DNA of 39,960 nt from Clostridia bacterium (lineage in GTDB: Bacteria > Bacillota > Clostridia > TANB77 > UBA1234): assembly GCA_017469465.1 (NCBI GenBank), contig JAFUGH010000059.1:1-39960 (forward strand), given 5' to 3'. The notes under the pieces were generated by a model, which was given only the letters and a program-made list of their open reading frames with translations, did not search any database and had not been told where the DNA came from. The first letter of the stretch is position 1. Each line of letters opens with the position of its first letter. Positions 23,367-32,983 of this stretch are shown piece by piece. Made by a program: the position numbers and the translations under genes.

Positions 23367-24404
23367 ATGGCATTTGAAAAAACAGGATTAAATTATGCTA
23401 AAGAATATTCACAAGCTTTAGCTCAAGCATATCCATATGTATTATATTTTGGTGCTTTATGGAATGCAGTAAAACCAGATGTTAAATTTTTAAGAAATGA
23501 TACAGTTATACTACCAAGTTTATCTGTAAAAGGTAGAAAAAATGGAGATAGAGATTCAATTGGTACTTTTGGAAGAAACTTCAATAATGATGAAGAACCA
23601 AAGAAATTGAAAACTCATAGAACATGGGATACACTTATCCATCCTAGAGATATTGACGAGACAAACCATGTTGCAACAATCCAAAACATAACAAAAGTTA
23701 TGAATGAGGAACAAAAATTCCCTGAAATGGATGCTGAAATAATAACAGCATTATATTCATTAAAAAATGCTATTGAAGCAATAACAGAAGGAGATGTTTT
23801 AACATTACAAAATGTTTTAACAAAATTCGATGCTTTAATGGATAAAATGGACGAAGCAAGAGTTCCTGCTTCAGGAAGATTATTATATTGTGATACATAC
23901 ACAAAAACATTAATCGATACCGCAAAAGAAGCAGCTAGAAATTTAAGTGCTACTGATACAGCTGTTGCTAGATCATTAGACAGAATTGGTGAAGTAGAAA
24001 TAATTGGTGTTCCAACAACAGCAATGAAATCTGCTTTCAAATTTACTGACGATGGATTTGAAGTTCAAGGTGACGAATATGAAAAAACAACTGACGAAGC
24101 AGTTGTTACTGGAAAAACTTATTATACAAAGAATGGAGATACATATACAGTAGTTGCTGAACCATCAACAGCAAGTATATCAACTTATTATGAAAAAACT
24201 GCTGAAGCTGCAAAAGATGTGAAAATGATGTTAATTCATCCATCAGTAGTTGTTCCAGTAATTTCATATGACTTTGCACAATTAGGTGCTCCAAGTTCAT
24301 TATCACAAGGAAAATGGACATACTTTGAAGAGTCTTTTGAAGATGTATTCATCTTTAATAAGAAACACGCAGGTATTCAATTCTATATTGAACAAAATGC
24401 TTAA
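23367..24404 (+). CDS. Major capsid protein with inserted domain
   Basis: 345 aa, ribosome site AGGAGG. HK97-like capsid layout: N-arm, RTWDTLIHPRDIDETNHVATI segment, and a conserved C-terminal SYDFAQLGAPSSLSQGKW...HAGIQFYIEQ. Residues about 230-285 hold an extra Thr/Tyr-rich segment (EYEKTTDEAVVTGKTYYT, VVAEPSTASISTYYEK) that looks inserted between two capsid-fold strands and may be surface exposed. Confidence 0.9.
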   Translation: MAFEKTGLNYAKEYSQALAQAYPYVLYFGALWNAVKPDVKFLRNDTVILPSLSVKGRKNGDRDSIGTFGRNFNNDEEPKKLKTHRTWDTLIHPRDIDETNHVATIQNITKVMNEEQKFPEMDAEIITALYSLKNAIEAITEGDVLTLQNVLTKFDALMDKMDEARVPASGRLLYCDTYTKTLIDTAKEAARNLSATDTAVARSLDRIGEVEIIGVPTTAMKSAFKFTDDGFEVQGDEYEKTTDEAVVTGKTYYTKNGDTYTVVAEPSTASISTYYEKTAEAAKDVKMMLIHPSVVVPVISYDFAQLGAPSSLSQGKWTYFEESFEDVFIFNKKHAGIQFYIEQNA

Positions 24405-24418
24405 TTTGGAGGTACGAT

Positions 24419-24799
24419 ATGAGTAATTATGTTGATGTTACTTATTATCAAAATACCTATAAAGGGACAATTCCAGGTGATGAAATTGAAAAAAGATTAA
24501 AAGAGGCAAGTATGCATATTGATACTTTGACATACAATCGTATAGTTGGAAGAGGTTTTGATAATTTAACAGAGTTCCAACAAAACATTGTAAAAGAAGT
24601 TATATGCAGACTTGCTGATTTTGAATATGAAAATGAAGACTTGATACAATCAATATTATCTAGTTATTCAATAAATGGCGTATCAGTAAACTTTGGATCT
24701 AATTGGAACATAGAAGTTCAAAATGGTATTGCTATAAAAAAAGATGATTATAGTCTATTAGGACAAACAGGATTAACTTGTAGAAATTTGAGGTGTTAA
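24419..24799 (+). CDS. Head-tail connector (adaptor)
   Basis: 126 aa, helical N-terminal half (VDVTYYQNTYKGTIPGDEIE, then EFQQNIVKEVICRLADF) of gp6/gp15-like adaptors that sit under the portal. GGAGG upstream. Position directly after capsid supports the role. Confidence 0.82.
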   Translation: MSNYVDVTYYQNTYKGTIPGDEIEKRLKEASMHIDTLTYNRIVGRGFDNLTEFQQNIVKEVICRLADFEYENEDLIQSILSSYSINGVSVNFGSNWNIEVQNGIAIKKDDYSLLGQTGLTCRNLRC

Positions 24800-24800
24800 T

Positions 24801-25139
24801 ATGAATTATCCAAAATTAGTAAGAAAAGAACAATGTAAAACAGATATTCATGTTGTTTTATATGGCGAAGGAACAACAGAGGATGGCGAACCAGTAATTG
24901 CATTAGAAGATGATTTCAAATGTAATTACCAGGACAAAGCTAAAAGGGTATTAAGTGCAGAAAAAGTTGTAATTCAATTAACTGCAAAAGCATACTTTAT
25001 TGGTGATATTGCTCCTGATTTAGCTGTTATTTCTGGTGGGCAAGTTACTGTATTTGGAGAAACAAGATCAATATATCAAGGATCTAAAGCAAGAAATCCT
25101 GACGGAACAGTTAATTTTACAGAGTTGGAGATAATGTAA
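24801..25139 (+). CDS. Head closure/minor capsid protein
   Basis: 112 aa, beta-rich, with a pattern (FKCNYQDKAKRVLSAEK, GDIAPDLAVISGGQVTVFGE) typical of the second gene in Clostridial head-tail connector clusters. Overlaps the next ATG. Stopper role inferred from gene order. Confidence 0.75.
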   Translation: MNYPKLVRKEQCKTDIHVVLYGEGTTEDGEPVIALEDDFKCNYQDKAKRVLSAEKVVIQLTAKAYFIGDIAPDLAVISGGQVTVFGETRSIYQGSKARNPDGTVNFTELEIM

Positions 25140-25519
25140 TGAAAACAGTAACATCCAAGATAAAATTAAATGTTCCTAAAATAAATCAATTAAGTCGAGC
25201 AGCAACAACAGCATTGGAAAAGACAGTTAGTGCTTTACATACTGAAGTTGTAAATGCTCAAGTAATGCCGTTTGATACAGGAAATATGCAGAATGATAGC
25301 ACATATGAAGATTATTCAAATAGCAAAAAGGGTAAAGTAAGTTTAAATACTTCTACACCTTATGCTAGAAGAATGTACTTTCATCCTGAATATAATTTCC
25401 AAACAACTGAAAATCCAAATGCACAAGGTAATTGGTATGAGCCTTGGATAAATGGAAAGAATAAAAACTTTTGCAAGAACGCATTTTCACAATTTTATAA
25501 AAAGGAGGCAGGTTTATAA
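25139..25519 (+). CDS. HK97 gp10-like/minor capsid protein
   Basis: 126 aa. PFDTGNMQNDST and PYARRMYFHPEYNF fit the gp10-like tail-completion/minor capsid family. Coupled start (TAATG) with both neighbours. Confidence 0.8.
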   Translation: MKTVTSKIKLNVPKINQLSRAATTALEKTVSALHTEVVNAQVMPFDTGNMQNDSTYEDYSNSKKGKVSLNTSTPYARRMYFHPEYNFQTTENPNAQGNWYEPWINGKNKNFCKNAFSQFYKKEAGL

Positions 25520-25944
25520 TGAATAAACTGTTAGGATTAGCAGATATAAGAGATTGGATTAAATCTTTAAATTATACTGCTTCACAGAATTGTTATATAG
25601 GAAAATTAGATAATAAGAAAGAAAAGTCTATTGGTGTATATCAATTAAATTCTATTAATAGACCTAATGTTGCAATAGGTGGAATTGATAACACAAAAAC
25701 CTTGGAAAAGTCTGTTAGTATTTTAATTCATTGGAATAAAAATGCTAAAGAAACAGAGCAAAAAGCATATGAAATTTATAACAAACTTATGGAATCAACA
25801 GAATTTGTTGTAAATGATATAAAAATAAATTATATAGAACTGCTTACAAACGAACCTGTAGATGTTGGAACTGATAATAACAACATTTACGAGAGAGTTA
25901 TACAGGCAGTTTTTTATTATGAAAAAATTGAAGAGGAGGAATAA
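25519..25944 (+). CDS. Tail terminator/minor capsid protein
   Basis: 141 aa, alpha/beta fold with a central IHWNKNAKETEQKAYEIYNKL helix, as in phage minor capsid C/tail terminator proteins that precede the tail tube gene. Start overlaps the previous stop, with AAGGAGG. Confidence 0.78.
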   Translation: MNKLLGLADIRDWIKSLNYTASQNCYIGKLDNKKEKSIGVYQLNSINRPNVAIGGIDNTKTLEKSVSILIHWNKNAKETEQKAYEIYNKLMESTEFVVNDIKINYIELLTNEPVDVGTDNNNIYERVIQAVFYYEKIEEEE

Positions 25945-25947
25945 GCA

Positions 25948-26397
25948 ATGGCAACTGTAACAAGTGGAGTTTATCCAGTATTTAATAATGTATTTAAAAT
26001 TGGTACAGCAGGAAGATCATCTGCAGCAGCAGATATGAAAACTATTGCAGACTGCGAAACATTTTCTTTGTCAATGGACAACAATGTTGAAGAATGGACA
26101 CCAATGACAACAGAAGGATGGATCAGAAGAATGCAAACTGGTAAAGGATTCTCAATAAGCATTTCAGGAAAAAGAAATGTTGGAGATGACGGAAATGATT
26201 ATGTTGCAAGTAAGTTGTTCGCAACTGGCCAAGATGTTGAAACTGTATTCGAGTGGGAATTTGCAGACGGAACAAAAGTAAGTTTCAATTGTATTATATC
26301 TGTATCAAATGCAGGTACAGGTGATAGTACAAATGTTGCACCACTAGAATTTGAGGTTATGTCAGATGGAGCACCAACTATAACACCAGCAGCCTAA
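25948..26397 (+). CDS. Major tail tube protein
   Basis: 149 aa, beta-sandwich pattern with NVEEWTPMTTEGWIRRMQTGKGFSI-type segment found in siphophage tail tube proteins. It precedes a strong terminator and the chaperone genes, as usual. Confidence 0.85.
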   Translation: MATVTSGVYPVFNNVFKIGTAGRSSAAADMKTIADCETFSLSMDNNVEEWTPMTTEGWIRRMQTGKGFSISISGKRNVGDDGNDYVASKLFATGQDVETVFEWEFADGTKVSFNCIISVSNAGTGDSTNVAPLEFEVMSDGAPTITPAA

Positions 26398-26404
26398 AAT
26401 TTGG

Positions 26405-26437
26405 CCTCAGTAGATAACTACTGAGGTTCTTTTTTTA
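26405..26437 (+). terminator. Rho-independent terminator after tail tube gene
   Basis: CCTCAGTAG (26405-26413) and CTACTGAGG (26418-26426) form a 9-bp stem with an ATAA loop, followed by a long T run. Partial termination here would keep chaperone and tape measure levels below the tube protein. Confidence 0.9.
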
Positions 26438-26465
26438 TATTAAAAATAATTGGAGGTAATTAGAA

Positions 26466-26771
26466 ATGGCAGAAATTGATATTAGTTCAAAATTAGGGAA
26501 AGAACAACCTAAATTAAGATTGTCAAAAGACAAAGTTTATGAAGTAGATACAAGTGCTGATAATTATTTATTAGTACAAGAAAAATTGAAAAATGAAGAT
26601 TTTTCAATAGATACAATGTATCAAATGATTGAAATGTTAGTTGGAAAAGAAGCATTAAAAGATATAAAGGATATGAAACCAACAATATCAGATTTAAAAG
26701 CAATTATAACAGCTTTATCTGCAATAGTAAGTGAAGTTTCATACGAGGAAATGGAGAAACGATTTCAATAA
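26466..26771 (+). CDS. Tail assembly chaperone gpG-like
   Basis: 101 aa, helical, ribosome site GGAGG. Its position between tube and tape measure, and overlap with the next frame, fit the gpG role. A probable +1 slip at TTT-C (26763-26766), just before its stop, would append the next frame to give a fusion of about 217 aa (gpGT). Confidence 0.8.
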   Translation: MAEIDISSKLGKEQPKLRLSKDKVYEVDTSADNYLLVQEKLKNEDFSIDTMYQMIEMLVGKEALKDIKDMKPTISDLKAIITALSAIVSEVSYEEMEKRFQ

Positions 26772-27120
26772 TCAATCAAGTTATGATCCTTATTATGATT
26801 TATTTGACGATTGGGACTTAATTGAAAGTTCATTCGCTCAACAATATGGGATTCGATTAAGAAAAAATATCAGTGAAATGGAATGGGGAGAATTTTCAAG
26901 CCTTTTGTCAGGGGTTAATAGTGAGACACCTTTAGGAAACATAGTTAGAATTAGAAGCGAAAAAGATCCTGAAGCATTAAAGAAATTTAGTCCTGAAGAA
27001 AAAAGAATTAGAAATGAATGGCTTAAAAAATCCGCTTCCAAAATTACTGAAGAAGATTATGAACAAGCAATGGAGAATTTCAAAGCTATGTTTAAAAATA
27101 TGGCAGAAAAAGGTAGGTGA
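26731..27120 (+). CDS. gpT/Gp15-like tail chaperone segment (probably made by +1 frameshift)
   Basis: Open frame of 129 codons. The Gp15-like part is YDPYYDLFDDWDLIESSFAQQ and GEFSSLLSGVNSETPLG. The only upstream starter is GTG 26731 with no ribosome site, inside gpG; the first in-frame ATG (26879) is inside the conserved domain. Translation through a +1 shift from gpG at 26763-26766 is the simplest explanation. It would help load tail tube protein on the tape measure. Confidence 0.75.
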   Translation: MKFHTRKWRNDFNNQSSYDPYYDLFDDWDLIESSFAQQYGIRLRKNISEMEWGEFSSLLSGVNSETPLGNIVRIRSEKDPEALKKFSPEEKRIRNEWLKKSASKITEEDYEQAMENFKAMFKNMAEKGR

Positions 27121-27125
27121 GATAT

Positions 27126-30100
27126 ATGAGCACAAATGTTGGAGAAATCGACTTGAGTTTAATTTTAAATAGTGGAAAGTTTGATTCACAACTAAAAAAT
27201 ATTGATTCTCAAGCATCAAAAGCCTCTTCTAAAATCTCATCATCATTATCTAAAATCGGTAAAGCTGCCCTTGCTGCCTTTTCGGTTGCAGCAGTTGTTA
27301 AATTTGGAAAAGAATGTTTAAGAGTAGCAACAGAAACATCAAATGCATGGATAGGTTTAAATTCAATATTAACTGGACAAGGAAGGAGCTTTGATAACGC
27401 AAAGAAATTTATTCAAGAATATGTTTCTGATGGTTTAGTTCCTTTGAATAATGCCGTAGCAGCATATAAAAATCTTGCATTAAGAGGTTATAGTTCAGAT
27501 CAAATTGAAAAAACGATGACCGCATTGAAAAACAGTGCAACCTTTGCTAGACAAAGCACATATTCTTTAGGTGATGCAGTTCAGACAGCGACAGAAGGTT
27601 TGAAAAACGAAAATTCAGTTGTTGTTGATAATGCAGGTGTTACCAAGAATGTGGCAAAAATGTGGGAAGACTATGCAAAATCAATTGGAAAAACAACAAA
27701 TCAATTAACACAAGCAGAAAAAATCCAAGCAGAAGTAAATGGAATATTAGAAGAAACAAAATTCCAAAGTAATGATGCTGCGATTTATGCAAGTACTTAT
27801 TCAGGAAAACTTGCACAATTAAATACAGCATTCACAAATTTAAAAACTGCAGTTGGAAATGTAATACAGCCTATTGCAAAACTATTTATACCAATAATAA
27901 CAACAGCAGTAAATGCAGTAACAAGATTATTTACTGCACTTTCAGGTTTGTTGTCTTTATTTGGATTGAAAGCTGATAGTGTAGAAACTGTATCAAGCGG
28001 ATTAGGAGATTTAGCAAACCAAGCAGGCACAGCCTCAGATGCCGTATCAGGTGTTGGAGACAGTGCGAAAAAAGCAGGAAAAGAAGCGAAGAAAGCATCA
28101 AATAATTTAGCATCATTTGATAATTTAAATGTATTACCAAAAGATACAGATAGTTCAAGTGGATCAGGAGGCGGAAGCTCTGGCGGTGGTGCTAGTGCAG
28201 GTTTAACTGACTCTTTGGATGTAACAAGCACTATTAAAGAAGATACATCAATGTTTGATGGTTTAATAGATAGAGTAAAACAACTTGCAGGAATATTTAA
28301 AAAAGGATTTGAAATAAGTTTTGGAAATACAAATTTTGACGGAATAAAGAAACATCTTGAAAATATAAAAGATACTATAATTGATATTTGGACAGATCCT
28401 AAAGTTGTTAATTCAGCAAGTAATTGGGTAAAAACAGTTTGCTATGCATTAGGCCAAGCAGTTGGTGCAGTTGCAAGAATAGGCACAAATCTAATTGAAG
28501 GCTTTGTTGGTAGTATAGATAAGTATTTGTCACAAAATAAAGAAAGAATTAAAAACTTTATTATATCTATGTTTAATATTTCAAGCAAAGAGTTTTCATT
28601 AATGGGAAATTTTTATCAAGCATTAGGAGAAATATCAGATATATTTAAAAGTGATACAGCTAAACAAATTGGTGCAAATTTAATCGCTATATTTGCTAAT
28701 CCTTTAATGAGTGCATATCAATTAATTGCAAAATTTGTTGTAGATCTAAAATCAATATTTATGCAACCAATAATTGATAATGTTGATAAAATAAAAGAAG
28801 CAATAGAAAATACATTAAAGCCAATAGAAACAGTATTACATACAATAGGGGATGCATTTACATATATAGGTGATAAATGGAACGAAGTATATGATACTCA
28901 TATACATCCTTTAATGGAAAGCATAAAAACAGGTTTAAGTGATACATTTAGCAAGTTTTTAGATGTATATAATCAATATGTTGCACCTGCATTACAAAGA
29001 ATTGCAAATAAAATAAGAGAATTATGGGAGCAACATTTAAGGCCATTAGTTGATAAAGTGGCAGAATTTTGTGGAAGCATATTTGATTTATTAAAAGCAT
29101 TATGGGATAACATTTTAAAACCAGTTATTGATTGGATCGTTCAAAATGTTCTTCCTGTTTTAGTTCCAATATTTGAAGGAATATGGAATACATTATCAAC
29201 TGTGTTTGGATATATAGCAGATGCAATTGGCGGAATTATAGATGTATTTAGAGGACTAATAGATTTTATTACTGGTATATTTACAGGAGATTGGAACAAG
29301 GCCTGGGAAGGTATAAAAACATTCTTCAATGGAATATGGGAAGCAATAAAAGGTATAGTTCAAGCAGTTTGGAGTGCTATTAAGGGAATAATAGAAAGTG
29401 TTATAAATGTTATAAAAGGAATTATAACAACTGTATTTAACGCAATAAAAACTATTATAACTAATATTTTTAATGGTATAAAAACATTTATTACAAATAT
29501 TTGGAATGGAATTAAAACAATAATTTCAAATGTAATAAATGGAATAAAAAATACTATATCAAATGTATTTAATAGCATAAAAACTAATATTACAAATGTA
29601 TTTAACAACATAAAAAATACCGCTTCTAATATATGGAATAATATTAAAAATAGTATTAGCAATGCAGTTAATAATATCAAAAACGGAATAGTAAATACTT
29701 TCCAAAATGCTTACAATGGAATAAAAAATATATTTAGCAATATAGCAAGTTTCTTTACAGGAATATGGGACAGAGTAAAAAATACATTCTCTAATTTAGG
29801 AACTAGAATTGGAGAATCAATTAGTGGAGCAGTAAAGAGTGGTATTAACGGTGTCCTTGGAATGATAGAGGGTGTTGTTAATAAGTTTGTAAATATGATC
29901 AATGGTGCTATTGATTTAATTAATAATATTCCTGGTGTAAACATAGGAAAATTGAGTCAATTAAACCTTCCAAGACTTGCAGAAGGTGGTTATGTAAAAG
30001 CAAACACACCTCAATTAGCAGTAATTGGTGATAATAAAAATCAAGGCGAGGTTGTTGCACCTGAAGACAAAATGCTAGATATGATTTTGACAGCTTTAAG

Positions 30101-30266
30101 AATGTTCAATGAACAAAATGTTGGCCAAAATAATAATTCTCAAGCACAAAATATTACACTTAAATTTGATGGAAGCATGGCACAATTGATTAGAGTATTG
30201 AAACCTGAACTAGACAAAGAAAGCAAGAGAAAAGGAAGTAAATTGATATTAGGAGGTGCAACATAA
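27126..30266 (+). CDS. Tape measure protein
   Basis: 1046 aa from ATG 27126 (AGGTAGGTG upstream; GTG 27117 also in frame). N-terminal assembly helices, a Gly/Ser linker (about 344-358), membrane-active hydrophobic stretches, and a run of about 11-residue repeats with N-I-K/W-N-G-I (about 740-870). It sets tail length: at about 0.15 nm per residue a tail near 150-160 nm is expected. Strand bias to Asn/Ile codons makes the repeats locally AT-rich. Confidence 0.95.
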   Translation: MSTNVGEIDLSLILNSGKFDSQLKNIDSQASKASSKISSSLSKIGKAALAAFSVAAVVKFGKECLRVATETSNAWIGLNSILTGQGRSFDNAKKFIQEYVSDGLVPLNNAVAAYKNLALRGYSSDQIEKTMTALKNSATFARQSTYSLGDAVQTATEGLKNENSVVVDNAGVTKNVAKMWEDYAKSIGKTTNQLTQAEKIQAEVNGILEETKFQSNDAAIYASTYSGKLAQLNTAFTNLKTAVGNVIQPIAKLFIPIITTAVNAVTRLFTALSGLLSLFGLKADSVETVSSGLGDLANQAGTASDAVSGVGDSAKKAGKEAKKASNNLASFDNLNVLPKDTDSSSGSGGGSSGGGASAGLTDSLDVTSTIKEDTSMFDGLIDRVKQLAGIFKKGFEISFGNTNFDGIKKHLENIKDTIIDIWTDPKVVNSASNWVKTVCYALGQAVGAVARIGTNLIEGFVGSIDKYLSQNKERIKNFIISMFNISSKEFSLMGNFYQALGEISDIFKSDTAKQIGANLIAIFANPLMSAYQLIAKFVVDLKSIFMQPIIDNVDKIKEAIENTLKPIETVLHTIGDAFTYIGDKWNEVYDTHIHPLMESIKTGLSDTFSKFLDVYNQYVAPALQRIANKIRELWEQHLRPLVDKVAEFCGSIFDLLKALWDNILKPVIDWIVQNVLPVLVPIFEGIWNTLSTVFGYIADAIGGIIDVFRGLIDFITGIFTGDWNKAWEGIKTFFNGIWEAIKGIVQAVWSAIKGIIESVINVIKGIITTVFNAIKTIITNIFNGIKTFITNIWNGIKTIISNVINGIKNTISNVFNSIKTNITNVFNNIKNTASNIWNNIKNSISNAVNNIKNGIVNTFQNAYNGIKNIFSNIASFFTGIWDRVKNTFSNLGTRIGESISGAVKSGINGVLGMIEGVVNKFVNMINGAIDLINNIPGVNIGKLSQLNLPRLAEGGYVKANTPQLAVIGDNKNQGEVVAPEDKMLDMILTALRMFNEQNVGQNNNSQAQNITLKFDGSMAQLIRVLKPELDKESKRKGSKLILGGAT

Positions 30267-30652
30267 TGGCAGAAAGATACGATTTTATAATAATTGATGG
30301 AAACCAATATAATATTGGTGTTTATGCAGGAATAAAGGAAACAGCTGACTTTTTAGATAACTATGCAAATAGAACTGAAGATGGAGATCTAAAAAGGGAT
30401 TTAATTGGTGTTTACTTTAATTTTACTGACATTAAATTTGAACCTCAAACAGAAAGCAATTATGATGAGTTTGAAAGACTATGGAATAAGTTAACTGAAC
30501 CAGAGGAATTTCACACAGTCCAAATTGCTAATTTTCAATTTAGAGCCTATTTCAATAATGTATCAAGAGTAATAAACGATTTTAGAGGTGGAAAAGCATA
30601 TAAAAAAGACATGACTGTAAACTTTACGGCTAAAAAGCCAGCAAGGAGCTGA
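30266..30652 (+). CDS. Distal tail-type protein
   Basis: 128 aa, start overlaps the tape measure stop. Beta-rich with a phage tail-hub pattern (DIKFEPQTESNYDEFERLWNKL). Likely part of the hub between tape measure and tail tip; no enzyme motif. Confidence 0.7.
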   Translation: MAERYDFIIIDGNQYNIGVYAGIKETADFLDNYANRTEDGDLKRDLIGVYFNFTDIKFEPQTESNYDEFERLWNKLTEPEEFHTVQIANFQFRAYFNNVSRVINDFRGGKAYKKDMTVNFTAKKPARS

Positions 30653-30657
30653 TGATT

Positions 30658-32439
30658 ATGAGAGCAAAAACACAAATAAAATTTGGATTTGTTGATGTTA
30701 CTGCAAAATCAGACAGTCAATTAAGTATTTCAGATAAACAATCATTTGTTGATTTGGAAGATTTAAAACAAGATGACATAGAAGAAATAAAATATGCAAC
30801 ACTAGAAAAAAATCAATTTGCATTAGATGGTAGTTTTGAATTAATGCCTGATGTATTAGATGATATGTGCTTATGGTCAAGCAGTATGAGTAATTCATCA
30901 GGCTTATTTGAAAGGCCTCCTGTATTAACAATAAATTTTACTGAACCACATAGTAGTTTAGGTTTAACATTTTTATTTAGTAAAGCAGGAGACTATTGCA
31001 ATCACTTAAATATAACTTATTATAATTCAAGTAATGAACTGATAAATGAAGCGGATTTTTATCCTGACAATTATCAGTATGTTTGCAATAATATAGTAGA
31101 AAATTATCAAAAAATAGTAATAATTTTCTATGGTACAAATAATCCTTATAGGTATTTGAAATTATATCAGATATTATATGGTGCAAATAAAATCTTTGAA
31201 AATAAAGATTTAATGGGTGCGGACTTACTCGAAGAATTGGATTTATTAAGTTCAGAGGTAAGTATAAATACTTTAGGATTTAAAGTATATTCAGAGGAAG
31301 ATGAGTTCAATATCATAAATCCAACAGGCTTTTATAGTTTATTACAACAAAGGCAGGCTTTTGAAGTAATAGAAACATTACCAAAATTAAATAAAGAAAT
31401 TTATATGGGTAAATTTTATCTTGATACTTGGAAAAATGCCGATAATAAGATTATGGAATTTGAAGCAATTGATCTAATAGGATTAATAGATAAAACAACC
31501 TTTTATGGCGGTATGTATAACAATATAACTGTTGAAGATTTATGCGAAGAAATATTTACATCTGCAGGATTAGAAAGTGATGAATATGAAATACAAGAAG
31601 ATTTAAAAAACATCCAATTAACAGGATATATTCCTATTTGCACACATAGAGAAGCATTGCAACAAGTTGTATTTGCAATTGGTGCAATTGCTGACGATAG
31701 TAGAAGTGCAAAAATAAAAATTTATACAATTGTGGATGAAGAGGATAACAACACAATAGAACAAACTAATATATTCCAAAATACAAGAAAAGTAGAACAA
31801 AATGAAATTGTAACAGAAGTTGCAGCAACAGCACACAATTATGTACAAGGTGGAGAGTCTGAAGAAGTGTTTAAGGGAATATTAAGTGTTGGCAGAAATA
31901 GAGTTCTATTTGATGAACCTGTTTATAATCTATCATGCACAGGTGGAACAATAATTGAATCTAACTGTAATTACGCAATAATAAATTGTACTACAGAAAG
32001 AGAAGTTATTGTTACAGGATATAAATATGTAGATAATACACAGGAAATATCAGTTGAAGTTGAAGATTTAAGTTCTACAAGCAAATTGAATACTTTAAAA
32101 ATAGAATCAGCATATTTTATAAACAAAAGCAATGCTCAAACAATTGCTCAAAAAGTATTAGACTATTACCAAAAAACATATAAAACAGAATTTGAATTTA
32201 TTGTTGAAGAGGAAAGTCTAACACAAGATGTTGCTATTGAAAGTAATAGCTTTAGTAGGCAATTAGTAGGGCATATTAAAAAGCTAGACATTAATTTGAC
32301 TGGCGGATTTACAGCAAATGCAGAAATAAATGCAAGAGTAAGATTGTTGACAGTATTAAGGCAAGTAGATTTGAATGAAAATTATGCATCTATGTTGGTA
32401 AGAAATGTCTATATTAAAGAGGAGGTAAGCAATGGATGA
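30658..32439 (+). CDS. Tail tip/baseplate protein
   Basis: 593 aa from ATG 30658 (AAGGAG 9 nt upstream; ATG 30652 also possible). The N-terminal part (1-190) looks like a carbohydrate-binding beta-sandwich (LFERPPVLTINFTEPHSSLGLTF), the rest like a gp27/Siphovirus tail hub (DLIGLIDKTTFYGG, TVEDLCEEIF). It should link the hub to the fibres. Confidence 0.78.
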   Translation: MRAKTQIKFGFVDVTAKSDSQLSISDKQSFVDLEDLKQDDIEEIKYATLEKNQFALDGSFELMPDVLDDMCLWSSSMSNSSGLFERPPVLTINFTEPHSSLGLTFLFSKAGDYCNHLNITYYNSSNELINEADFYPDNYQYVCNNIVENYQKIVIIFYGTNNPYRYLKLYQILYGANKIFENKDLMGADLLEELDLLSSEVSINTLGFKVYSEEDEFNIINPTGFYSLLQQRQAFEVIETLPKLNKEIYMGKFYLDTWKNADNKIMEFEAIDLIGLIDKTTFYGGMYNNITVEDLCEEIFTSAGLESDEYEIQEDLKNIQLTGYIPICTHREALQQVVFAIGAIADDSRSAKIKIYTIVDEEDNNTIEQTNIFQNTRKVEQNEIVTEVAATAHNYVQGGESEEVFKGILSVGRNRVLFDEPVYNLSCTGGTIIESNCNYAIINCTTEREVIVTGYKYVDNTQEISVEVEDLSSTSKLNTLKIESAYFINKSNAQTIAQKVLDYYQKTYKTEFEFIVEEESLTQDVAIESNSFSRQLVGHIKKLDINLTGGFTANAEINARVRLLTVLRQVDLNENYASMLVRNVYIKEEVSNG

Positions 32440-32980
32440 TTTAATATATGATAGAACAGCAAGTGATGTGGAAACAGCGTTAAATAATCCAGGAAGTAAC
32501 ATACATTTAAAAGGAAGCTATAATTATACTGATTTAAATAGAGTAGAGTCCTGGTGTGAATACTTGGAAAATATTTTGAAAAAATATGGCTTCTCTGAAA
32601 CTTTAGTGATAAAAACTGATTGGAATATGAGGGATTATCCAACAAGAACACATATAGATAGAATAAGAAGCAATATAGATACATTAAAAGATTTCTGTTA
32701 CGCATTAACTACTGAAACAATAATTTATGATAATACAATGAATTATGAACAGGCCAATGTATTAGAAAAGATTTTATATGATATAGATCATTATATAGAA
32801 GAAATTTCAATAATGTTGGATCTACCATATAATTTTGGGATGATGCTGATTCGTGATTCATATATAAAATTACCTGTGAACACAGATGTAATAATAGATG
32901 AAAATGAAGTCCCTATGAATTATAACATAGGGATTTTACCTGTTCACAGAAAATATATTCATTTAGTAGAGGAGGAATAA
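32432..32980 (+). CDS. Tail structural protein
   Basis: 182 aa, AGGAGG start overlapping the previous gene. Contains TDWNMRDYPTRTHIDRIRSNIDTLKDF, a helical motif common in Clostridial phage tail proteins located before the collar fibre. Function: tail-tip assembly, inferred from context. Confidence 0.72.
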   Translation: MDDLIYDRTASDVETALNNPGSNIHLKGSYNYTDLNRVESWCEYLENILKKYGFSETLVIKTDWNMRDYPTRTHIDRIRSNIDTLKDFCYALTTETIIYDNTMNYEQANVLEKILYDIDHYIEEISIMLDLPYNFGMMLIRDSYIKLPVNTDVIIDENEVPMNYNIGILPVHRKYIHLVEEE

Positions 32981-32983
32981 AAA

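Noticed and set aside
29360..29760. DNA tandem repeat array inside the tape measure gene
   Set aside because: The repeats are at protein level (about 11-residue amphipathic units) and are normal for tape measure proteins.
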